This document shows positions 57,853-64,000 of a DNA stretch of 64,000 bases, piece after piece. Position 1 is the first letter of the stretch. Each line of letters opens with the position of its first letter. The position numbers were made by a program, and so were the translations under genes. The notes beneath the pieces were generated by a model. The model saw only the letters and a program-made list of their open reading frames with translations. It was not told the origin of the DNA and did not search any database. The stretch comes from Absidia repens (lineage: Eukaryota; Mucoromycota; Mucoromycetes; Mucorales; Cunninghamellaceae), in the NCBI GenBank assembly GCA_002105175.1, contig MCGE01000018.1, forward strand, positions 496,001 to 560,000, in the 5' to 3' direction.

Positions 57853-58460
57853 TCAATGTAATCTTGAGAGAGAATCTGCCGCGTTGAGTTCACCCTTGAT
57901 GTATTCAATATCGAAATCGTATTCCAATAAATATGTCGCCCACCTTGCTACCTTTGCACCAGGATTTTCCTTCTTGAAGATGAATCGTAAAGCAGAATGA
58001 TCGGTTCGTAGTACAAATTTCCTGCCAGCCAAAAAATGTCGGAAATGTTCAACTCCCCAAACCACACCAGCAGCTTCTAAGTGAGTAGCAGCGTAACGAG
58101 TTTCAGCACCCTTGAGAGTCCTTGAGGCATACGATATCACCGTTTCATTTTCCTTGTCGTCCCAAGAGTATTGAGATAAAATCGCACCTAATCCTTTCCC
58201 AGAAGCGTCAGTAGTAAGGACTTGAACCATCGTTTTGTCAGGATGAGCCAACACCGGTGCTTCAGTCAATTTCTTCTTGAGTTGATCAAAGGCTTCTTGT
58301 TGTTCAGTGTCCATTCGAAAGCAGTGTTCTTCTTGACCAGTTTCTGTAAGGGTAAAACGAGGCGAGCATAATCTTGAATGAATCTTCGATAATATCCAGT
58401 GGTACCTAAAAAGAACGGATTTCATCACCACTTCTTGGAGTACGCATTTCCAAAATCTTG
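57853..58460 (-). CDS. RNase H part of pol, element B
   Basis: Contains the RT connection region and RNase H (VQVLTTDASGKGLGAILSQ, VISYASRTLKGAETRYAATH, LRTDHSALRFIF, ending at NAADSLSRLH). The stop comes right after the conserved RNase H end. The frame is shifted relative to the RT core upstream at about 58450, so it is not translated from it unless the shift is a sequence error. Confidence 0.8.
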
Positions 58461-59300
58461 CCAATGTTGTTTGTTGTCGGCAACAGTCCATCACCAGAGA
58501 CCAAATGGCCAAGATATTCGACACTTTTCTTGCCAAAAGCACATTTCTTGAATTTCAGGCGTAATCCAGCGTTCATACACTTCTTGAATATCAGTTCCAA
58601 ATGTACAGCATGTTCGGCCAATGACTTGGAGTATATGATAATATCATCAATAAACACCATGACAAAATCACCAACAAATTCACCCAAGATATCCGTCATC
58701 AGCCGTTGGAAGGTAGAAGGAGCATTCGTCAACCCAAATGGCATGACCAAAAATTCGAAAGTCCCAAACTTGGTGGTGAAACCAGTCTTCTTCACTGAGT
58801 CTTGATCCATAGCCACCTGCCAGAAACCCGAAGCAGCATCCAAGGTTGAGAAAATAGTAGCACCGCCAAGAGCAGCCAACAAATCATCAATGTGGGGAAG
58901 CGGGAAAGCGTCCTTCAGTGTCATAACATTCAGTCGTCGGTAATCGATCACCATACGCAAATCACCGCCCTTCTTTTTCACGAAGAAAATAGGTGAAGTC
59001 CAAGAGCCATCAGATTTACGAATGAGACCTTCCTCCAACATTGTACCAATTTCTTTCTTCATATGGTTTTCTTCTTCCCAGGAGAGCCTGTAAGGTCTTG
59101 ACTTAACCTGCTTGCTGTCATCCACCAAGGTGATAGAATGTTGTACACCATCAACACAGCCAAGGCCAGCCACTTCCACAAAGCAGTTCTTATAACGTAA
59201 AACTAGCTTCTTGAGAGAGTCATCCAAGCCATCCAACCCACGAGAGAAAGAATCACCATCGTCATCCCCTTCGTCCGAATCGCCATTTGTTGCAGTGCCA
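58406..59300 (-). CDS. reverse transcriptase core, element B
   Basis: Clear RT with PYRLSWEEENHMKKEIGTML, SPIFFVKKKGGDLRMVIDYR, LDAASGFWQVAMD, MPFGLTNAPSTFQRL and catalytic FIDDIIIYSKS, then KCAFGKKSVEYLGHLVSGD. It loses frame at about 58450 and, on the other side, is separated from protease by a frame break at about 59300. Confidence 0.85.
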
Positions 59301-59985
59301 TCACCGCCGTAACGCTTGTATCTTCATCATCCCATTCTTGCCCAAATTACATCGTAATTCCGTCATGTTCCCAAAACCATCCGGGATATGGATCAACCCA
59401 GCACCAGGATCTTGAGTTATGTTGTACTGTCTAAACCAAGTCATACCCAGTAGGAAAAGATCAGGATCGGCACTACGTTCAACGCACATGTGTTCAGGCT
59501 TCGGTAGTCCACAAACCATCACAGGCACATCCACCACTACGTCACAAAGATGCTGATGTTGACTGTCGAAGGCACGTACATTCAGCTTGTCTCCGTTCGG
59601 TTCCAATCCCAGTTCCTTGGCCAATTGTTCACTGATAACAGATACGCTTGCACCGGAATCAAAGATAGCAGTAAAAACACGACCACCCACGACCACAGGA
59701 CCAGACAAAGGCTTGCTGTTTTGCATGTTGTTGAGAGAGTAAGGATAACCTGTCATCTTTGGGTTCACATCAAGATCACTATCAGAGGAGTCATCCGAAA
59801 AAATAGAATCGTCGTCTTCAGTATCACTATCAGACTCACCACTAGAACCAACCGAGTCATTGAGAGCAAACATTTGATTCACTGGAGCCACAGGAGGTTT
59901 TCGCCCATGTAAATACCTCAAGCCATCACGAAGATCGGTAGTAGCGCCCTTCTTGTCCAGCCTAATCCAATCCGCCAGCGAGAGC
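59301..59985 (-). CDS. protease part of pol, element B
   Basis: Retropepsin-like domain with catalytic DSGASVSVISEQL and LFLLGMTWFRQYN, preceded by an acidic Ser/Asp-rich linker, as in element A. A frame break at about 59980 separates it from the upstream pol start, and another at about 59300 from RT. Confidence 0.8.
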
Positions 59986-60256
59986 CAGCATCCACTTCAC
60001 ACAACCTATCCCAAATCTTGAGCGGACGAGTCGCAACAGGAAGACGCCGAAGAGGTTGCTTGCTCTGCTTCTTGACCATAGAAGAATCGCCTTTGGCACG
60101 TTTCCCACCAGTACCCTCAGAATCAGCGGCAGCAGCACGTTTGACAAAGATATCCACCGGCACAGTGTCAACTAAGTTCACCCCAAGGTTGCGGTTTTTG
60201 GTGTCATCATTCGGAACGTCAGTTACACCATTCACTGACGCCCCAGGTCTTTTCCC
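59918..60256 (-). CDS. start of pol (linker), element B
   Basis: The -1 frame opens at the slippery site 60250-60256 and reads RPGASVNGVTDVPNDD, continuing through a basic Ala-rich linker (RAAAADSEGTGGKRAKGD) into the segment that in element A precedes protease. The frame is lost at about 59980. Confidence 0.6.
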   Translation of the reverse strand, partial: GKRPGASVNGVTDVPNDDTKNRNLGVNLVDTVPVDIFVKRAAAADSEGTGGKRAKGDSSMVKKQSKQPLRRLPVATRPLKIWDRLCEVDAGSRWRIGLGWTRRALLPIFVMA

Positions 60257-61096
60257 GACAAACCATTGTTCGAGTCAACCTTTCCGTCAAATCCTTCGTT
60301 GCCCCCAGATCCCTTCCCATTGTTTCCCAGTTTGGTGGTGCAATTTGAAGCATAATGGCCAACTTCCTTGCATTTGTAGCATTCAATGGCCTTCTTGCCC
60401 CGATTTGACCCAAGGGTTTGCTGGCAGGCTGTTCACCAACAGGAGGAATTGCGCCGCTTCTTGCTAGGTTGATTTGCAGTGCTTCGAATCCTTCAGCCAA
60501 ACGAGACATCGCATGAGACAATTCAGAATTGCCACCACCAGAGTGACCAGAGTGAGTGGACGCACCAGATGAGTAAGAGTTGATATTGTACTTGGATTTG
60601 AGCCGTTCGATCTTCTTTGCTTTTCCAACCACAGCTTCAAAGTCCTTGTCCACACCATTCTGTTCGATTTCATAAGCCAATTCAGGAAGGATACAGCGCA
60701 TGAAGAATCGCACCTTTTCCCCATCATCCTTGACTTGTAATCGTGAGAAGAGTTCCTTCAACCCAAAAGCAGCATCTTCCACCGATTGATTTGCGTGTTG
60801 CCGATAATTAAAAAGTTCGTCCCACCAACGGTCCACCAATCAGGAGGCAAAAACTGCTTCTTGAAAGCGCTGGTGAATTCGGCCCAGGTTGAGATGGAGT
60901 CTTCTTGGTAGTCCCACCATCGTAAAGCTTTGCCCCGGAAATGGCTAGAAGCCACCAAAATAGCCTCTTGGTCAGCCATGTCTACACCAAGTCGGAGACG
61001 GTTCATCATCTTTAGCCAAGTGATTGGGTTCAGGTTTCCACCAGTGAAGAGTTCAGGCTTGGCAAAGTACTTGCTAATATTGTTGTTGTTGTCCAT
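60232..61096 (-). pseudogene. gag of element B with two frame breaks
   Basis: Starts at MDNNNNISKYFAKPELF (ATG 61096). A capsid-like core follows (SHFRGKALRWWDYQEDSIST), then a break at about 60835, RWWDELFNYRQHANQSVEDA, a second break at about 60420, and the zinc knuckle CYKCKEVGHYASNC. The frame ends at TGA 60234-60232, just downstream of a slippery heptamer. The order matches gag of element A, including a single CCHC knuckle. Confidence 0.8.
60250..60256 (-). promoter_or_regulatory. -1 frameshift heptamer G GGA AAA, element B gag/pol
   Basis: The coding strand reads TCG GGA AAA GAC in the zinc-knuckle frame; the gag stop follows 15 nt later and the -1 frame is open into pol. It is the same heptamer, preceded by the same TCG codon, as in element A. 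Confidence 0.6.
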
Positions 61097-61146
61097 TGTT
61101 CCAAAGTTCAATTCTAAAGATCTATTCCGCATTCAGGGCACCAATA

Positions 61147-61853
61147 TGAGACGTTTGGAATTGCTTTTATTAATAATTGATGTATAGAAGGTCCTTTATC
61201 AATACAGCACTGAATAGCTTACTTTTCTGATGTTCAATCTAGTAATTATTCTATCAATATAAGCTAGTATTCCGTATCAAGAGTGAATAGATATGAAATA
61301 ATAAGAGAAGAGGAGAAACGCCAACAAGAGTAAAGCAAGATAATAAAAAAATAAGAGAGGAGAAAGAGTTGTTCTTTATTTCAAAGTCAAAATAAATTCT
61401 AATATACCTAAAACTATGACTATATGAGAGTGTTAAAGATAATACTTTGTCGGCGACAGAAGTAAAAAGAGAAAAAGAGTCCAGAATCACAATCCAGAGT
61501 CAAGATCAATAAAATAAAAAAAAAAGGAATGAATGAATAAATGGGGGTTCTAAACTAAAGAAAAAAAAAACAAGGGAACTGAAACAATGTAATAATAATG
61601 GGAGAGAGAGAGAAAGGAGAATAAAATAAAGGTAAAGGGAACTGAGATGGTGTCTAGAATGAATGAATGGGAAAAGTGGGAAGAGAAAGGGAAAAGGAAA
61701 AGAAATAAAAAATAAAAGGTTCGCGCCCAAAATAAATAGATTTCAAAACCAGCAGTCTATCGGTCGAGAGCCAATCACCGTCCAATATACACGGGCCGAA
61801 TGGTATTGAATTCCCGACTGACCGCAAAATATAGATCACTTCCCAACTTGTCA
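61147..61853 (-). repeat. upstream LTR of element B (B4)
   Basis: 707 bp, TGAGACG...TTGTCA, the most complete B LTR in the window. It is followed by only aaa before the family C LTR begins. Confidence 0.9.
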
Positions 61854-61856
61854 AAA

Positions 61857-62279
61857 TGTCGGCTTCGCAGGTGAAACTGCCCTGGACAGCCGTGGCGTTC
61901 CATTGGTGGTTTCGGCTGGAACCAAACGCCGGATCAAGAGACACTCTTCGTTGGTTCCCAAATGGCAACGACAACACCAATGATAGGAATTTATGTAGTT
62001 TCACTTCCCCTTTGCTTAACCTATATAGTATAGTTTATATATTTCTTTAATAACCTTTAGTCCTATTTGTTCCCCAATTTAAATAACGATAAAGTAGAAA
62101 TAGTATAAATATCTATATATTTTATTCTGCAATAAACAATAACTGATTTTCTACATTCTAAATCTATTGCCAACTATCTCTAATACTTTACTAAACTAAA
62201 CTAAGCTAAAGTATTCAACCTATTCCTCTTTTGGCAAGTAATCCCTGACCCAGACATTTATACAACCTCCAATCTGACA
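61857..62279 (+). repeat. 5' LTR of element C (inferred)
   Basis: Proposed from TGTCGGC to TGACA (terminal TGTC/GACA inverted match), 423 bp, placed directly before a gag gene. It contains a TATA-rich stretch near 62028-62040 and AATAAAC near 62132. A candidate primer site TGGTAGC begins 3 nt after its end. The partner LTR is outside the window, so the boundary is inferred. Confidence 0.55.
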
Positions 62280-62294
62280 ACTGGTAGCTTAATT

Positions 62295-63119
62295 ATGGAC
62301 ACCCAAACAAACATGGATACTATTGCTGCTGCTTTGGCTTTGTTGCTCCAAAAAGAACAAAGTCGTCAAGACCCTGGTGTGGATATAAAGGCGCCCATGC
62401 CTGGCAAGTTCCTTGGGGTGCGAGATCCTATGGTGGTTGAAAATTGGATAGGGGATGTGGATCAGTACTTCGAATTCACTCGCTTACCTGAAGAAAGAAG
62501 ATTTGGTTTTGCCCTTATGCTGTTGGATGACAAGGCTAAGGTTTGGTGGAGACGATACGCCAATAACCGAGATGCGCCCAAGGATTGGATGGCCTTGAAG
62601 AAAGCCATCAAGGACTACTTTGTACCTGGTAGTTCCTACACCAATGCCCGTGGTCGACTCGCTAACCTCCGACAATCTGGTTCCGTGCAGCAATTCATCG
62701 AAGACTTCCAGGAATTGCGTATGATCATTGGTGATGTGTCGGAAGCCGAAGCAATGGACCGTTTCATTCGTGGACTTCATCTGGGAATCCAAGAGCACGT
62801 TCGTGTAAATGCCCCTGAAACTACCGACCGTGCAATGGAATTGGCTTTGACTTTCGAGGATGCTCGGAGTACAACACAGGTGCCCAGACAGGTGTGGAAG
62901 CAAGCCAAATATTCTGGTGCCAAGCCTATGGATTTGGATGTAGCAGATGTGCAACGTGGTGGAAGAAGTGGTGGTAACAAGAACTTCGGACGAAATGGCA
63001 AGCCCAAAGGTTCCAAGGTATCCAAGTGTTTTGCGTGTGAAGAAACTGGCCACTACATGAAGGACTGCCCACTTTTAAAGCAAGCCAAGGCTTTAAAAGG
63101 GCAAGCGCGGTCAGCTTAA
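62295..63119 (+). CDS. gag of element C
   Basis: 274 aa. Capsid-type region with LGVRDPMVVENWIGDVDQYF, FALMLLDDKAKVWWRRYANN, LKKAIKDYFVPGS and FIEDFQELRMIIGDVSEAEA. One CCHC zinc knuckle (CFACEETGHYMKDC) lies near the end. Stop TAA 63117-63119. The domain order is that of Ty3/gypsy gag. Frame intact; the start ATG lies 15 bp after the proposed LTR. Confidence 0.9.
   Translation: MDTQTNMDTIAAALALLLQKEQSRQDPGVDIKAPMPGKFLGVRDPMVVENWIGDVDQYFEFTRLPEERRFGFALMLLDDKAKVWWRRYANNRDAPKDWMALKKAIKDYFVPGSSYTNARGRLANLRQSGSVQQFIEDFQELRMIIGDVSEAEAMDRFIRGLHLGIQEHVRVNAPETTDRAMELALTFEDARSTTQVPRQVWKQAKYSGAKPMDLDVADVQRGGRSGGNKNFGRNGKPKGSKVSKCFACEETGHYMKDCPLLKQAKALKGQARSA
63092..63098 (+). promoter_or_regulatory. 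-1 frameshift heptamer T TTA AAA, element C gag/pol
   Basis: In the gag frame the codons read GCT TTA AAA GGG, so T TTA AAA (UUUAAAA) fits the canonical X XXY YYZ form. The -1 frame continues open to the end of the window with protease motifs, and the gag stop is 18 nt downstream. Confidence 0.75.
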
Positions 63120-64000
63120 GGGGGGCTGATTCGTGCAAACAAGATACTACCCCTCTGGTGATTGATGAATCCAAGGCCGGGAAGAAGCAGGGTGGATCGC
63201 ACAAACAAGATGACAAGTCTTCTTCCCCCTCTAGGACTGGTTGGCAGCAAGCATTCGCAATGGATGGCGACCGATGGCAACAAGAGAAGGACCACCTAGA
63301 GGAATTGAATGTTGCTGGCGGTGATTCGGGTCTGCCGATATACAAGGGATTTGTGAACGATGAATCAATGAAGGTGATTATCGATAGTGGTGCCTCGGCG
63401 AACTATGTGTCAAGACGAATGGCCAAGAAGTTGCCGCAATACAAGTTGGACCAACCCCTTCCGGTGAAGACCGCTGCCAAGAAAACCACGATGGTGGATA
63501 CTGTGGTGCAAGTGCCGATATCATTCGATAAGGATGGTGACGCAACCGTGGTGGAAGCGCTGGTGTTCCCCACACATTTTGATCTGATTCTAGGTATGGA
63601 TTGGTTGGAGCAAGTAAATCCCAAGGTAGACTGGAAGACCAAGCAATGGATCATAACCACAGATAAGGGTGCGATGGTGATCACGCCCGAAGAACGCAAA
63701 TCGACAGCTGACTTGAATTTCTTGTGTGGACCAAGACATGTGGTGAAATCATTGAAGAAACACGATCAAGTAGCATACCTAACAGTCATGGATAATGGTG
63801 ATGCTCGTGTGGTGCCTAGCAAGTGGACCAAGGGATATGAAGACCTTTTCGCTGATGATTTACCAGGACTGCCGCCTACCCGTGAAGTGGAACATGTAAT
63901 CGAGACTGGTGATGCCAAGCCGGTGAATCGTAATCCATTCAAGATGAGTCCAAAGGAATTGACTGAATTGAATTCGCAAATCAAGGTGCTGTTGGACAAG
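63098..64000 (+). CDS. pol of element C, protease and start of RT (partial)
   Basis: Open in the -1 frame for 301 codons to the last base, so the 3' end is outside the window. Protease has VIIDSGASANYVSRRMAKKL and LILGMDWLEQVNP. The RT N-terminal linker follows (YEDLFADDLPGLPPTREVEH, NRNPFKMSPKELTELNSQI). Not interrupted in the visible part. Expected to continue into RT, RNase H and integrase. Confidence 0.88.

Larger units (their letters stand above)
55646..61853 (-). mobile_element. Ty3-like LTR retrotransposon, family B (decayed)
   Basis: LTR 55646-56300 (5' end truncated), internal 56301-61146, LTR 61147-61853. Coding order is gag, PR, RT, RH, spacer, IN on the minus strand. At least six frame breaks are visible: two in gag, one before and one after protease, one between RT and RH, and two in integrase. 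The integrase end runs directly into the LTR, which lacks its first about 64 bp, so a deletion removed the end of integrase, the polypurine tract and the LTR start. A candidate primer site TGGTGCCCTGAATGCGG starts 3 nt after the 61147 LTR. The LTRs are otherwise nearly identical, so insertion was not ancient. Confidence 0.9.
61857..64000 (+). mobile_element. Ty3-like LTR retrotransposon, family C (5' part)
   Basis: Plus-strand element abutting LTR B4 with 3 bp between. It holds the presumed LTR, intact gag, a -1 slippery site and an open protease/RT frame that runs off the end of the window. Its protein sequence is clearly distinct from A and B. Confidence 0.85.

Overview
The window looks like nuclear DNA of a filamentous fungus, most likely a Mucoromycota (Mucorales-like) species. 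The reasons are intron-rich genes with short GT-AG introns, long A/T homopolymers in introns and spacers, a 1,3-beta-glucan synthase, an ECL1-type zinc protein, small beta-trefoil proteins and Ty3-like retrotransposons. There is no tRNA, rRNA or CRISPR that I can support.

Layout. 0-30 kb is a gene region: the 3' part of Mediator subunit Med4 (+); a Kre9/Knh-like GPI-type wall protein (-), divergent from a complete FKS 1,3-beta-glucan synthase (+); a pair of beta-trefoil (ricin-B-type) proteins, one on each strand, flanking a decayed glycine-rich secreted/membrane protein gene; a seven-transmembrane receptor-like protein with a very long low-complexity tail; an ECL1-like zinc protein (-); an RNase MRP/P-type protein (Snm1/C18orf21-like, +); and a small unknown gene (-). 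The spacers in this part carry three dispersed copies of one unnamed repeat family.

30.17-47.6 kb is a head-to-tail array of 15 units of 1,164-1,186 bp, ending in a degraded unit. Its core is related to the dispersed family. Each unit has a TATATAAAG box followed about 370 bp later by AATAAAA, and no conserved reading frame. Outer units are one sequence type and inner units another, and the units at the switches are chimeras.

48.1-64 kb is a pile-up of LTR retrotransposons joined almost end to end: two LTRs of family B, a lone LTR of family A, a full-length family A element (-), a decayed family B element (-), and the 5' end of a third family, C (+), which runs off the window. A and B share an unusual layout: RNase H ends in a stop and integrase is a separate downstream frame. 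All three families carry a canonical -1 frameshift heptamer at the gag/pol junction.

The two wall genes probably act together in glucan assembly at the plasma membrane and wall. The other genes are not obviously one pathway. The array next to a retrotransposon cluster suggests a heterochromatic (pericentromeric or subtelomeric) edge, which is inference. Several reading frames are broken by single-base changes, some in homopolymers, so part of the apparent decay may be assembly error.
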